Shown one piece after another: positions 54,942 through 63,297 of a stretch of DNA of 64,000 nt (positions are counted from its first letter, which is position 1; every line of letters starts with the position of its first letter). Under the pieces are notes generated by a model that worked only from the letters and a program-made list of their open reading frames with translations, had not been told where the DNA came from and searched no databases. The stretch spans positions 434,001 through 498,000 of the forward strand of contig JADJVJ010000001.1 of assembly GCA_016716625.1 (NCBI GenBank). Reading direction: 5' to 3'. The DNA comes from Nostocoides sp. (GTDB taxonomy: Bacteria; Actinomycetota; Actinomycetes; Actinomycetales; Dermatophilaceae). The translations under genes were made by a program, and so were the position numbers.

Positions 54942-55391
54942 ATGGCCGTCAATCCCGACTTCCAAGGGCGCGTCTATCCGCCCAGTGGCCCGTATGCCGT
55001 GTCCGCGGCGGACATCGCCGCCTTCGCCCGCGCCGTGGGCTCGGCCGACCCGGTGCATACCGATCCGCAGGCTGCCCGCGCCGCCGGCTACCCCGACGTC
55101 ATCGCGCCGCCGACGATGGCGGTCCGGTACGCCCAGCAGTGCGACCGGGCCTACGTCGCCGACCCGGAGGCCGGGATCGACTACTCCCGGGTGGTCCATG
55201 GCGAACAGTCCTTCGTGCACCACCGGCCGATCACCGCCGGTGACGAACTGACCGGCACGGTCACGGTCCGCTCGATCAAGACCGCGGGCGGCCACTCGAT
55301 GATCACCCTGGTCACCGGGCTCGCCGACGCCGCCGGCGCGCAGGTCGCGACCTGCACCTCGACGATCGTCGTTCGTGGGGGAGGACAGTGA
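54942..55391 (+). CDS. hadA: FAS-II type (3R)-hydroxyacyl dehydratase subunit HadA
   Basis: A 149-residue hot-dog fold protein of the FAS1-DH/MaoC type: GRVYPPSGPYAVSAADIAAFARAVG at the N-terminus, IAPPTMAVR, and VVHGEQSFVHHRPITAGDEL. It is the substrate-length-determining, non-catalytic half of the HadAB heterodimer that dehydrates 3-hydroxyacyl-ACP. It overlaps hadB by GTGA. This organism is not expected to make mycolates; the pair then serves ordinary or secondary fatty-acid metabolism (inference). Confidence 0.85.
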   Translation: MAVNPDFQGRVYPPSGPYAVSAADIAAFARAVGSADPVHTDPQAARAAGYPDVIAPPTMAVRYAQQCDRAYVADPEAGIDYSRVVHGEQSFVHHRPITAGDELTGTVTVRSIKTAGGHSMITLVTGLADAAGAQVATCTSTIVVRGGGQ

Positions 55392-55816
55392 CCATGACGG
55401 TGCGTACCGCAGCCTCGGTCCGGGTCGGCGACACCTTCGGCCCGATCACCGTGCCGGTGAGCCGGCAGAGCCTGGTCGACTACGCCGCCGCCTCGGGCGA
55501 CGACAACCCGATCCACCAGAACGAGGAGTTCGCCCGCGGCGTCGGGCTGCCCGATGTCATCGCCCACGGCATGTGGACCATGGGCGCCACCGGCAGCGTG
55601 CTCGCCGACTGGGTCGGCGGCTCCGGCCGGATCCTGGAGTTCGGCACCCGGTTCTCGGCCATGGTCGTCGTCCCGGTCGACGGCAGCGCCATCGAGGTCA
55701 GCGGCACCGTGACCTCCCTCGACGAAGGGAGCGGCCAGGCCGTCGTCGAGCTCACCACCTCGGCGGCCGGGGCCAAGGTGCTCAGCCGGTGCCGGGCCAC
55801 CGTTCAGTTCGGATGA
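55388..55816 (+). CDS. hadB: FAS-II type (3R)-hydroxyacyl dehydratase subunit HadB (MaoC)
   Basis: A 142-residue MaoC-like hot-dog protein with the catalytic hydratase motif: DYAAASGDDNPIHQNEEFARGVGLPDVIAHGMW contains the Asp and His residues (D~37, H~42), broken here into its two parts SGDDNPIH and HGMW. It forms the active heterodimer with HadA. GTG 55388 overlaps hadA; ATG 55394 is the alternative start. No hadC follows; murB is next. Confidence 0.88.
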   Translation: MTMTVRTAASVRVGDTFGPITVPVSRQSLVDYAAASGDDNPIHQNEEFARGVGLPDVIAHGMWTMGATGSVLADWVGGSGRILEFGTRFSAMVVVPVDGSAIEVSGTVTSLDEGSGQAVVELTTSAAGAKVLSRCRATVQFG

Positions 55817-55840
55817 GGCTTGCACAGTGAGGGTTCGGCC

Positions 55841-56917
55841 ATGAGGGTCGAGGAGCCCTCGCGGGCGCTCGCCGCGCGGACCACCCTGCGGGTCGGCGGC
55901 CCGGCCGCTCGGCTGGTCACGGTGGAGAGCGCCGACGAACTCGTCGATGCCGTCCGCGAGGTGGACGACGCGCAGGAGCGGCTCCTCGTGCTCGGCGGCG
56001 GCTCCAATGTCGTGCTTCCCGACGAGGGCTTCGACGGCACCGTCGTCGCCGTCGCCACCCGCGGGGTGCGGGTCGAGTCCGCGGACGCCTGCAGCGGCGC
56101 CAGCGTGCGGGTCGCCGCGGGGGAACCCTGGGACGGGATCGTCGAACGAGCCGTGGCCGAAGGCTGGAGCGGCATCGAGAGCCTCTCCGGCATCCCGGGT
56201 TCGACCGGTGCCACCCCGGTGCAGAACGTCGGCGCGTACGGCCAGGAGGTCGCCCAGACCATCGCCCAGGTGCGGGTGTGGGACCGCGTGGCCGGCGCGG
56301 TGCGCACCTTCAGCGCGCAGGACTGCCAGTTTCGTTACCGGCACTCGCTCTTCAAGCTCTCCCCGGAGCGTTATGTCGTCCTCGACGTCCTCTTTCAACT
56401 CCGGCTGAGCGAGGCCTCCCAACCCGTCGGGTATGCCGACCTCGCCGCCGGGCTGGGCGTCGAGATCGGTGCCCGGGTGCCCTTGGCCGAGGCCCGCGAA
56501 GCGGTGCTCGCGCAACGCCGCCGCCGGGGCATGGTCCTGGACGAAGCCGATCACGACACCTGGTCCTGCGGGTCCTTCTTCACCAATCCGCTGCTCTCGC
56601 CCGAGCAGTTCGACGCGCTCCAGGGGCGGGTCACGGCATACCTCGGGCAGGGGGAGGCCCCGCCGCGGTTCGCCGACCCGCACGGCGCGGTGAAGACCTC
56701 CGCGGCCTGGCTCATCGAACGCGCCGGTTTCGGCAAGGGCTACGGCCTGCCCGGCCCGGCGGCGCTCTCCACGAAGCACACCCTCGCGGTGACCAACCGG
56801 GGCACCGCCCGAGCCGCCGATGTGCTCGCCCTCGCCCGGGAGGTCCGCGACGGGGTCGCCGAGCGGTTCGGGATCACCCTGGTCAACGAGCCGGTCCTCG
56901 TCGGGCAGAGCCTCTGA
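55841..56917 (+). CDS. murB: UDP-N-acetylmuramate dehydrogenase
   Basis: A 358-residue cytoplasmic flavoenzyme that reduces UDP-GlcNAc-enolpyruvate to UDP-MurNAc for peptidoglycan. Motifs: ARTTLRVGGPAARLV, LGGGSNVVLPDEGFDG (about residue 55), SLSGIPGSTGATPVQNVGAYGQE (about 115), YRHSLFK, the catalytic serine in CGSFFTNPLL (about 245), and SAAWLIERAGF. The type I length and loop fit. ATG 55841 was preferred over an upstream ATG at 55820 because it gives the usual N-terminus. Confidence 0.95.
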   Translation: MRVEEPSRALAARTTLRVGGPAARLVTVESADELVDAVREVDDAQERLLVLGGGSNVVLPDEGFDGTVVAVATRGVRVESADACSGASVRVAAGEPWDGIVERAVAEGWSGIESLSGIPGSTGATPVQNVGAYGQEVAQTIAQVRVWDRVAGAVRTFSAQDCQFRYRHSLFKLSPERYVVLDVLFQLRLSEASQPVGYADLAAGLGVEIGARVPLAEAREAVLAQRRRRGMVLDEADHDTWSCGSFFTNPLLSPEQFDALQGRVTAYLGQGEAPPRFADPHGAVKTSAAWLIERAGFGKGYGLPGPAALSTKHTLAVTNRGTARAADVLALAREVRDGVAERFGITLVNEPVLVGQSL

Positions 56918-56927
56918 ACCGCTCGGC

Positions 56928-57968
56928 TCAGCCCGCCAGCCAGGCGTCAATCTCCGCGAAGGCGCGCTCGCGCACCTGCGTAGGCACCCGGCTCGCCGTG
57001 AGGGAGGCCCGGGCGAGGTCGGCCAGCGCCCGGTCATCGAGCCCATGGACCTCCCGAGCCGCGAGGTACTGGTCGAGCAGTCGGGTGCCGAAGATGAGCG
57101 GGTCGTCGGCCCCGAGGGCCACCCGCACCCCGGCGTCGAGGATCCGCCGAAGTGGGACCTCCTCGGCGGTGTCGTAGACCCCGAGGGCGACGTTGCTCCC
57201 GGGGCAGACCTCCAGGGCGACCCCGTCCGCGGCGAGCCGGTCGAGCACCCGGGGGTCCTCGACGCTGCGCACCCCGTGGCCGAGCCGCTCGGGCTCCAGC
57301 GCATCGAGGGTGTGGCTTACGGCCTCGGCGCCGAGGAGTTCCCCGGCGTGCGGGGCGAGCAGCAGGCCCGCGCGCCGGGCGATGGCAAAGGCGGCGGCAA
57401 ACTCGGCGGTCTCGCCGCGCCGTTCGTCATTGGAGAGACCGAAGGCAACGACGGTTCCCGGGCCGGAGCCGGCATAGCGGGCCGCGAGCCGAGCCAGGGT
57501 GCGGGCCTCGAGCGGGTGCCGCATCCGGGAGGCGGCGACCATGATGCCCACCGCCGCCGCGCCCGGCACCCGGGACACCGCGGCGGCCTCGTCGAGGACG
57601 ATCTCCAGCGCCGGGGTGATCCCGCCGACGAACGGCGCATACGAGGTGGGGTCGATCTGCAGTTCGAGCCACACCGAGCCCTCCGCGCCGTCGTCGATCG
57701 CCGCCTCGCGGACGATGCGGCGCATGTCGGCCTCGCCGCGCACGCAGTGCCGGGCCGCGTCGTAGGTCCGCTGGAATCGGAACCACCCGCGAGAGTCCTC
57801 ATCGACGTCGAAGTGGGCTCGGGGGCCTCCGGTGAGCACCTCGGGCAGCCGCATTCCGTGCTCGGCCGCGAGTTCGCGCACCGTGGAGGTGCGCATGGAC
57901 CCGGTGAAGTGCAGGTGCAGATGCGCCTTCGGCAGCGCAGCGAGCGGACGCGGCGCGGGGGAGGGCAT
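56928..57968 (-). CDS. add: Adenosine/adenine deaminase family protein
   Basis: A 346-residue zinc-dependent deaminase (TIM barrel). Zinc ligands: HLHLHFTGSMR at residue ~16, APHAGE (His, catalytic Glu about 200), and the aspartate pair in LGADDPLIFGT (about 285). RLGHGVRSVEDPRV is also typical. The N-terminal HxH motif reads HLHLHFTGS, where HxHLDGS/HLEGT is usual. The substrate (adenosine, adenine or a modified nucleoside) cannot be decided. It converges on murB with only 10 bases between stops and starts eight bases from the aminotransferase stop. Confidence 0.87.
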   Translation of the reverse strand: MPSPAPRPLAALPKAHLHLHFTGSMRTSTVRELAAEHGMRLPEVLTGGPRAHFDVDEDSRGWFRFQRTYDAARHCVRGEADMRRIVREAAIDDGAEGSVWLELQIDPTSYAPFVGGITPALEIVLDEAAAVSRVPGAAAVGIMVAASRMRHPLEARTLARLAARYAGSGPGTVVAFGLSNDERRGETAEFAAAFAIARRAGLLLAPHAGELLGAEAVSHTLDALEPERLGHGVRSVEDPRVLDRLAADGVALEVCPGSNVALGVYDTAEEVPLRRILDAGVRVALGADDPLIFGTRLLDQYLAAREVHGLDDRALADLARASLTASRVPTQVRERAFAEIDAWLAG

Positions 57969-57975
57969 GGGGGGC

Positions 57976-59313
57976 TCAGGCGCCTTCGGGGTTGCCGTAC
58001 CCGGCCGGCTGCTTAGCCTCCCGATCACCGCTGAGCTGTTCGGCCGCCGCGAGGGCGACACAGGTGGCCACCCCGGCCATCGCGGTGCGCACCTCGTCGA
58101 GGACCGGGAAGGAGGGCGCGAGCCGGATGTTGCGGTCGCGGGGGTCCTTGCCGTGCGGGAAGGACGCCCCGGCCGGGGTGAGCGCGATCCCGGCCTCCTT
58201 GGCGAGCTGGACGACCCGGGAGGCGCAGCCGTCGAGGACATCAAGGGAGACGAAGTAGCCGCCGGTGGGCCGGGTCCAGGTGGCGATCCCGAGCCCGTCG
58301 AGTTCGGCGGTCAGCGCCTCGTCGACCGCCGCGAACTTCGGCGCCAGGATGGCCCGGTGCTTGGCCATGTGGTCGCGCACCCCCTGGGCCGAGCCGAAGA
58401 ACTCGACATGCCGCAGCTGGTTGACCTTGTCCGGTCCGATCGAGGCGTACTGGATGTGCTTGAGGTACCAGCCGACGTTGCCGACCGAGGCCGCGAGGAC
58501 GGCGACCCCGGAGCCGGCATACGAGATCTTCGAGGTCGAGGCGAACATGATCGGCCGGTCGGGGTGTCCCGCCGCCGAGGCCAGCGAAAGAATGTCGACC
58601 GACTTCGCCTCGTCCTCGGTGAGGTGGTGGAAGGCGTAGGCGTTGTCCCAGAAGATCTTGAAGTCCGCCGCGGCGGTCGGCATCGAGACCAGCCGGGCGG
58701 CCTTCTCCTGGGAGATGACCGAGCCGGCCGGGTTGGCGTAGGTCGGCACGATCCACATGCCCTTGATCGACGGGTCTGCCTCAACCAGCCGCGCGATCGC
58801 CTCGACGTCCGGCCCGTCGGGGAGCATGTCGACGCTCACCATGTCGATGCCGTAGGAGGCGAGCATGGTGAAGTGCCGGTCGTAGCCGGGGACCGGGCAG
58901 ATGAACCGCACCCGCTCCTCGCGGCTCCACGGCCGCTGCGAGTCCACCGCGCCGTGCAGCAGCATCTGGACCAGAGAGTCGTGCATCATCGTCAGGCTCG
59001 AGTTGCCGCCGGCGACCACCTGCTCGGGCTCCACCCAGAGCAGTTCGGCGAAGATCTCGCGCAGCTCCCGCAGCCCGCTCAACCCGCCGTAGTTGCGCAC
59101 GTCGACACCGTCGCCGTCCCTGGCCCCGCTCGGCAGGCGGAGCAGGGCGTCGGCGAGGTCGAGTTGCGCCGTGCTCGGCTTGCCGCGGGTCAGGTCGAGT
59201 GTGAGACCCCGACCGGTCAGTGCCGCGTATGCCGTGCGCTGGCTTTGCAGGTAGGCCTCGATCTCCTCGGGGGAGCGTTCGGCAAGGGGAACGGGGGCGG
59301 TTGCGCTGGTCAC
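57976..59313 (-). CDS. Class I aminotransferase (aspartate aminotransferase-like)
   Basis: A 445-residue PLP enzyme of the MocR-like/Aminotran_I group common in actinobacteria. The N-terminus LTLDLTRGKPSTAQLDLADALL, divided by family pattern, and VRNYGGLSGLRELREI are characteristic. PLP binding is seen in AGGNSSLTMMHD and PTYANPAGS, and the Schiff-base lysine lies in FASTSKISYAGSG (about residue 265). FPHGKDPRDRNIRLAPSFP holds the carboxylate-binding Arg. The amino-donor specificity is not certain. It is likely cotranscribed with the deaminase gene downstream. Confidence 0.88.
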   Translation of the reverse strand: MTSATAPVPLAERSPEEIEAYLQSQRTAYAALTGRGLTLDLTRGKPSTAQLDLADALLRLPSGARDGDGVDVRNYGGLSGLRELREIFAELLWVEPEQVVAGGNSSLTMMHDSLVQMLLHGAVDSQRPWSREERVRFICPVPGYDRHFTMLASYGIDMVSVDMLPDGPDVEAIARLVEADPSIKGMWIVPTYANPAGSVISQEKAARLVSMPTAAADFKIFWDNAYAFHHLTEDEAKSVDILSLASAAGHPDRPIMFASTSKISYAGSGVAVLAASVGNVGWYLKHIQYASIGPDKVNQLRHVEFFGSAQGVRDHMAKHRAILAPKFAAVDEALTAELDGLGIATWTRPTGGYFVSLDVLDGCASRVVQLAKEAGIALTPAGASFPHGKDPRDRNIRLAPSFPVLDEVRTAMAGVATCVALAAAEQLSGDREAKQPAGYGNPEGA

Positions 59314-59512
59314 GGGCTCATCTTTTCACCTCGGGGGTGCAGCCTCTAGCGCGTCCGGTGAGCGGATGCCGCGTCCTGGCGGGCACGGGTTCGCGTCCGG
59401 ACCGGCCGTCCCGTATGCTGATCCCTCGGTGTTTGCACCATGGTTTCGGCATGCCCGAGGTCGTGGGGGTGATCACCTCCTGGGATCGGTTCCCCGACCG
59501 TGCCGGTCCCAT

Positions 59513-59585
59513 AGGGCAGTGGCTCAACTGGCAGAGCACCGGTCTCCAAAACCGGCGGTTGGGGGTTCGAGTCCCTCCTGCCCTG
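59513..59585 (+). tRNA. tRNA-Trp (anticodon CCA)
   Basis: Acceptor AGGGCAG (59513-59519) pairs with CTGCCCT (59578-59584). The anticodon loop GGTCTCCAAAACC carries CCA. T arm GGGGGTTCGAGTCCCTC. It precedes secE by 38 bases, the same order as in other actinobacteria. Upstream, 59314-59512 holds no gene; TATGCT at 59415-59420 is a weak -10 candidate. Confidence 0.95.
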
Positions 59586-59623
59586 CGTCGCAGACATGTT
59601 TCGTCAGCAGTTAGGAAGACATC

Positions 59624-59890
59624 GTGACCGACGTGGGACACCCGCGATCCGACGCCAAGGCCCGCAAGGGCAAGGCGCCGAGCGGCAACCCCATCGGCCG
59701 GTTCTTCGGACGGATCGGGCTGTTCATCTCACAGATCCTCGACGAGTTGCGCAAGGTCGTCCGACCCACGCGCAGCGAGCTGTGGCAGTACACCATCGTC
59801 GTCATCGTGTTCGTCACGGTGATGATGGCCCTGGTTTCGGGGCTGGACCTGGGGTTCGCCAAGCTCGTCGGTCTCGTTTTCGGTGGGTGA
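59624..59890 (+). CDS. secE: Preprotein translocase subunit SecE
   Basis: An 88-residue single-helix SecE. The conserved cytoplasmic amphipathic segment is ISQILDELRKVVRPTRSELWQYT (residues ~34-56, given by parts), then the membrane helix IVVIVFVTVMMALVSGLDLGF. It clamps SecY in the SecYEG channel. GTG 59624 follows a TTAGGAAG ribosome binding site. NusG follows, as usual. Confidence 0.95.
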   Translation: MTDVGHPRSDAKARKGKAPSGNPIGRFFGRIGLFISQILDELRKVVRPTRSELWQYTIVVIVFVTVMMALVSGLDLGFAKLVGLVFGG

Positions 59891-59968
59891 ACCTCTCCGC
59901 ACCTGACGAGCGCGCGCTGCCGCACGCCATACCGAGCATCACTGCCCACGCAAGGAAGAAGGTCACCC

Positions 59969-60700
59969 GTGTCCGACCAGTGGACCGACACCCCCGCCGA
60001 TGACGCGACCCCCGTCGACGTCGTCGACGAGGTCGTGCCCGCCGCCGAGACCGACGAGTCCGGGGACGTCGAGCCCGTCATCGACCCGGTGCAGGCCTTC
60101 AAGGACGAGCTGCGCTCCCTGTATGGCGACTGGTACGTCATCCACAGCTACGCCGGCTACGAGAAGCGGGTCAAGGCCAACCTCGAGACCCGGATCACCT
60201 CGCTCAACATGGAGGAGTACATCTTCCAGATCGAGGTCCCGCTGGAAACCGTCCGCGAGATCAAGGGCGGCCAGCCCAAGATGGTCGAGCGGGTCCGCTA
60301 CCCCGGGTACGTCCTCGTCCGGATGGAGCTCACCGACGAGTCCTGGGGTGCGGTGCGGCACACCCCCGGCGTGACCGGGTTCGTTGGCAACGCCCACCAG
60401 CCGGTGCCGCTGAGCCTCGATGAGGTCTTCACCATGCTCAAGCCGGCCGACCTCGAGTCCGCCGCCGCGGCCCCGGGTTCCCCGGCCGCGGCCGCCGCCG
60501 GTGCGGGCAAGAGCGCCACCGAGACCTTCGTCGACTTCGTCGTCGGCGAGTCGGTCACCGTCATGGACGGGCCCTTCGAGACCCTGCCGGCGACGATCTC
60601 CGAGATCAACCCGGACACCCAGAAGCTCAAGGTCCTCGTCACGATCTTCGGCCGGGAGACCCCGGTCGAGTTGTCCTTCAGCCAGGTCGCCAAGATCTGA
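59969..60700 (+). CDS. nusG: Transcription termination/antitermination protein NusG
   Basis: A 243-residue RNA polymerase-binding factor. An acidic N-terminal extension of ~45 residues, typical of actinobacteria, precedes the NGN domain (YGDWYVIHSYAGYEKRVKANLE, YPGYVLVRMELTDESW, TPGVTGFVGN). An Ala/Gly linker follows, then the KOW domain (DFVVGESVTVMDGPFETLPATI, LVTIFGRETPVELSF). The start GTG 59969 has the ribosome binding site AAGGAAGAAGG upstream. The linker is richer in Ala than average. Confidence 0.96.
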   Translation: MSDQWTDTPADDATPVDVVDEVVPAAETDESGDVEPVIDPVQAFKDELRSLYGDWYVIHSYAGYEKRVKANLETRITSLNMEEYIFQIEVPLETVREIKGGQPKMVERVRYPGYVLVRMELTDESWGAVRHTPGVTGFVGNAHQPVPLSLDEVFTMLKPADLESAAAAPGSPAAAAAGAGKSATETFVDFVVGESVTVMDGPFETLPATISEINPDTQKLKVLVTIFGRETPVELSFSQVAKI

Positions 60701-60800
60701 CCGAAGGCGACACCCTCGCCGCGCTCCCGACCTGGGCGCGCGGCATACGGCAACCGGGTCATCGCCCCAGGCGTGGGCCCATCTCACCAGAAAGCACAAC

Positions 60801-61232
60801 ATGCCTCCCAAGAAGAAGGTCTCCGGCTACATCAACCTGCAGATCCAGGCAGGCGCCGCGACCCCCGCGCCCCCCGTCGGCCCCGCGCTCGGTCAGCACG
60901 GTGTCAACATCATGGAGTTCGTCAAGGCCTACAACGCGGCCACCGAGCACCAGCGGGGCAGCATCATCCCCGTCGTCATCACGGTCTACGAAGACCGGTC
61001 CTTCACCTTCATCACCAAGACCCCGCCGGCCTCCGAGCTCATCAAGAAGGCCGCCGGTGTGCAGTCCGGTTCCGGAACCCCGCACAAGGTCAAGGTCGGC
61101 AAGCTCACCAAGGACCAGCTCCGCGAGATCGCCGAGACCAAGATGCCCGACCTCAACGCCAACGACGTCGAGGCCGCGATGAAGATCATCGCGGGCACCG
61201 CCCGTCAGATGGGCATCGAGACCGAGCTCTGA
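60801..61232 (+). CDS. rplK: 50S ribosomal protein L11
   Basis: A 143-residue protein of the GTPase-associated centre. The N-terminus KKKVSGYINLQIQAGAA and TPAPPVGPALGQHGVNIMEF is diagnostic. The C-terminal 23S rRNA-binding part (LTKDQLREIAETKMPDLNA, IIAGTARQMGIE) is complete. Binding site of thiopeptides; the proline-rich loop PPVGPALGQ is unchanged. It is 84 bases upstream of rplA. Confidence 0.97.
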   Translation: MPPKKKVSGYINLQIQAGAATPAPPVGPALGQHGVNIMEFVKAYNAATEHQRGSIIPVVITVYEDRSFTFITKTPPASELIKKAAGVQSGSGTPHKVKVGKLTKDQLREIAETKMPDLNANDVEAAMKIIAGTARQMGIETEL

Positions 61233-61315
61233 ACAGAGCCCGGACTCACCCCGTGGCAGGGCCAGCGCTGGCCCGCTCGACCACACCTCCACCCAGCACA
61301 CACCAGGAGAGATCC

Positions 61316-62029
61316 ATGAAGCGCAGCAAGAACTACCGGGCCGCCGCCGAGGCGCTCGCACCGGGCAAGATCTACAGCCCGCTCGAGGCCGTCCGGTTCG
61401 CCAAGGCCAACGCCCGGGCGAAGTATGACGAGACCGTCGAGGTCGCCTTTCGGCTCGGGGTCGACCCGCGCAAGGCCGACCAGATGGTCCGCGGCACCGT
61501 CAACCTCCCGCACGGCACCGGCAAGACCGCCCGCGTCCTCGTCTTCGCCAACGGCGACAAGGCCGAGGCCGCTCGCGAGGCCGGTGCGGACTACGTCGGC
61601 TCCGACGACATGATCGAGAAGGTCGCTGGCGGCTGGCTCGACTTCGACGCCGTCGTGGCCACCCCGGACCTCATGGGCAAGGTCGGTCGCCTCGGTAAGG
61701 TCCTCGGCCCTCGTGGGCTCATGCCGAACCCCAAGACCGGCACGGTCACCATGGACACCGCCAAGGCGGTCACCGACATCAAGGGCGGCAAGATCGAGTT
61801 CCGCGTCGACAAGCACGCGAACCTCCACTTCATCATCGGCAAGGTCTCCTTCGACGAGAAGTCGCTCGTGGAGAACTACGCCGCTGCCCTCGACGAGGTG
61901 CTCCGGCTCAAGCCAGCGGCGAGCAAGGGCCGGTACGTGACGAAGGCGACGATGACGACGACCCTGGGTCCCGGCATCCCGCTCGACGCGACCCGCACCC
62001 GCAACCTGCTCTCCGACGACGAGGCCTGA
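61316..62029 (+). CDS. rplA: 50S ribosomal protein L1
   Basis: A 237-residue L1-stalk protein and, in most bacteria, autorepressor of its operon. Diagnostic parts: KRSKNYRAAAEAL, the start of domain I; FRLGVDPRKADQMVRGTVNLPHGTGK, given by parts; GRLGKVLGPRGLMPNPKTGTV; and KIEFRVDKHANLHFIIGK. Ribosome binding site AGGAGAGA lies before ATG 61316. A strong terminator follows, so rplJ-rplL form a separate unit. Confidence 0.97.
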   Translation: MKRSKNYRAAAEALAPGKIYSPLEAVRFAKANARAKYDETVEVAFRLGVDPRKADQMVRGTVNLPHGTGKTARVLVFANGDKAEAAREAGADYVGSDDMIEKVAGGWLDFDAVVATPDLMGKVGRLGKVLGPRGLMPNPKTGTVTMDTAKAVTDIKGGKIEFRVDKHANLHFIIGKVSFDEKSLVENYAAALDEVLRLKPAASKGRYVTKATMTTTLGPGIPLDATRTRNLLSDDEA

Positions 62030-62057
62030 GCACAGGCCGAGGTCACGATCGGGTGAC

Positions 62058-62098
62058 AACGGGCCCGACCTGGCGCACACCGCCAGGTCGGGCCCGTT
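62058..62098 (+). terminator. Terminator of the rplK-rplA unit
   Basis: 18-bp perfect stem: arms 62058-62075 and 62081-62098 around the loop CACAC, followed by TTTA. It is 28 bases after the rplA stop and is the clearest intrinsic terminator of the window. Confidence 0.88.
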
Positions 62099-62160
62099 TA
62101 CCATGGTGGGCGGCCCGTGCACATCAGGCCGTTCGCAACCCAGGAGGGGAACCCCGTCTC

Positions 62161-63000
62161 ATGCCCAAGCCACGCACGCACACCGTTCGCCGCGCTCTTG
62201 CGCCGCTCGCCCTTGCCGGGGCACTCGCCCTGACCGGGTGCGGGAGCTCCACCTCGCCGTCCTCCTCGGGTGGTGGCGCGAGCACCTCGTCCCCGAGTGC
62301 CGCTGGGGCCAAGGTGGGCGACAAGGTCTCGCTCGCCACCCTGGGCGCGCAGTCCAATGCCGCCATGAAGGCCGCGAAGACCGGTCACGCCGCTGCGGAC
62401 ATGGGCGACCAGGGTTCCATGGAGATGGACATCGACTACTCGACGAACAACCTCTCGATGTCGATGAAGACCGCCGACGGTGTCATCCAGATGATGAAGA
62501 TCGGTCAGACCATCTACATGGGCGGTATCCCCGATCTGCCCGCTGGCATCAAATACGTCAAGCTCACCGGTGACGGCAACGACCCGGTGAGCGGCATGCT
62601 CAAGCCCCTGATGGGGTCGATGGGCCAGCTCAGCGACCCGGCGGCGATGCTCTCGGCGGTCGAGGGCGTCGAGGCCAAGGTCGTCGCGGTCGAGGCGGGC
62701 TCGACCACCTACGAGGTGTCGTTGAACGCCGCGCAGGTCGCCGAGATGGCCAAGAAGGCCCTCGAGAAGGTCACCCCCAGCGGTTCGCCGCTGCCGACCC
62801 CGACCTCCGCGACCGGCACGATGACACTCACCCAGACCATGGACGCCAAGGGCCTGCCCCTGAAGGTCGTCATGGTCACCGAGGAGGGTGGCAAGACCCA
62901 GACCATGACGATGACCTACTCCAAGTGGGGCGAGCCGGTCACCATCGCCGAGCCGCCGGCGGCCGAGGTCACCACCTTTGCCGAGCTCCTGAAGGGCTGA
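62161..63000 (+). CDS. Secreted lipoprotein, LppX/LprAFG-like
   Basis: A 279-residue lipoprotein. Basic N-terminus, hydrophobic segment ALAPLALAGALALTGC with lipobox LTGC (Cys ~24), and a Ser-rich linker of ~25 residues. A soluble domain follows, with alternating amphipathic strands: MEMDIDYSTNNLSMSM, VIQMMKIGQTIYMGGIP and TLTQTMDAKGLPLKVVM. The pattern resembles the LppX/LprAFG lipid-carrier fold of actinobacteria; that comparison is by eye. The gene is flanked by two terminators, so it is transcribed alone although it sits inside the ribosomal gene block. Confidence 0.78.
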   Translation: MPKPRTHTVRRALAPLALAGALALTGCGSSTSPSSSGGGASTSSPSAAGAKVGDKVSLATLGAQSNAAMKAAKTGHAAADMGDQGSMEMDIDYSTNNLSMSMKTADGVIQMMKIGQTIYMGGIPDLPAGIKYVKLTGDGNDPVSGMLKPLMGSMGQLSDPAAMLSAVEGVEAKVVAVEAGSTTYEVSLNAAQVAEMAKKALEKVTPSGSPLPTPTSATGTMTLTQTMDAKGLPLKVVMVTEEGGKTQTMTMTYSKWGEPVTIAEPPAAEVTTFAELLKG

Positions 63001-63011
63001 GCACGCGGTCT

Positions 63012-63042
63012 CCGGGGGGCTGCACGCGGTGCAGCCCCCCGG
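63012..63042 (+). terminator. Terminator after the lipoprotein gene
   Basis: 13-bp perfect stem, CCGGGGGGCTGCA (63012-63024) with TGCAGCCCCCCGG (63030-63042), loop CGCGG, 12 bases after the stop codon. Confidence 0.8.
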
Positions 63043-63056
63043 GGCGACCCGCCGAT

Positions 63057-63085
63057 TTGGTGGGTCTGCGCGGGCCCCGTAGAGT
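63057..63085 (+). promoter_or_regulatory. Promoter of rplJ-rplL
   Basis: TTGGTG (63057-63062), 17-base spacer, TAGAGT (63080-63085). It lies directly behind the lipoprotein terminator and ~210 bases upstream of rplJ, leaving a long untranslated leader. Confidence 0.55.
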
Positions 63086-63091
63086 GTCCCC

Positions 63092-63290
63092 TTGACCAAT
63101 GACCGCCGGTCTTCCGGTGCACCCGCACCGGTCCGAAGGTCCCACTCCGGTGGGCGACCAGCGCAGGCCACGACCGTCACCGGTTCGCCGGGCTCCTTGA
63201 GCCTCGTATGCCGCCACCGCCCCGTGCCCTGCGCCGGGGCGTCTCCTCGTGGTGGGGGCTTCATCTGGTGGTCCTGACGTTGACGGAAGG
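63092..63290 (+). ncRNA. Probable ribosomal protein L10 leader
   Basis: The ~200-base untranslated leader of rplJ-rplL has no credible ORF and several pairing blocks. Examples are GACCGCCGGTC near 63100, ACCGG/CCGGT pairs around 63110-63155, and CCCCGTGCC...GCGCCGGGG around 63222-63240. In many bacteria this position holds the L10(L12)4-binding autoregulatory leader. I infer it from position and structure potential; a covariance model search would decide. Confidence 0.4.
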
Positions 63291-63297
63291 AGGCCAC

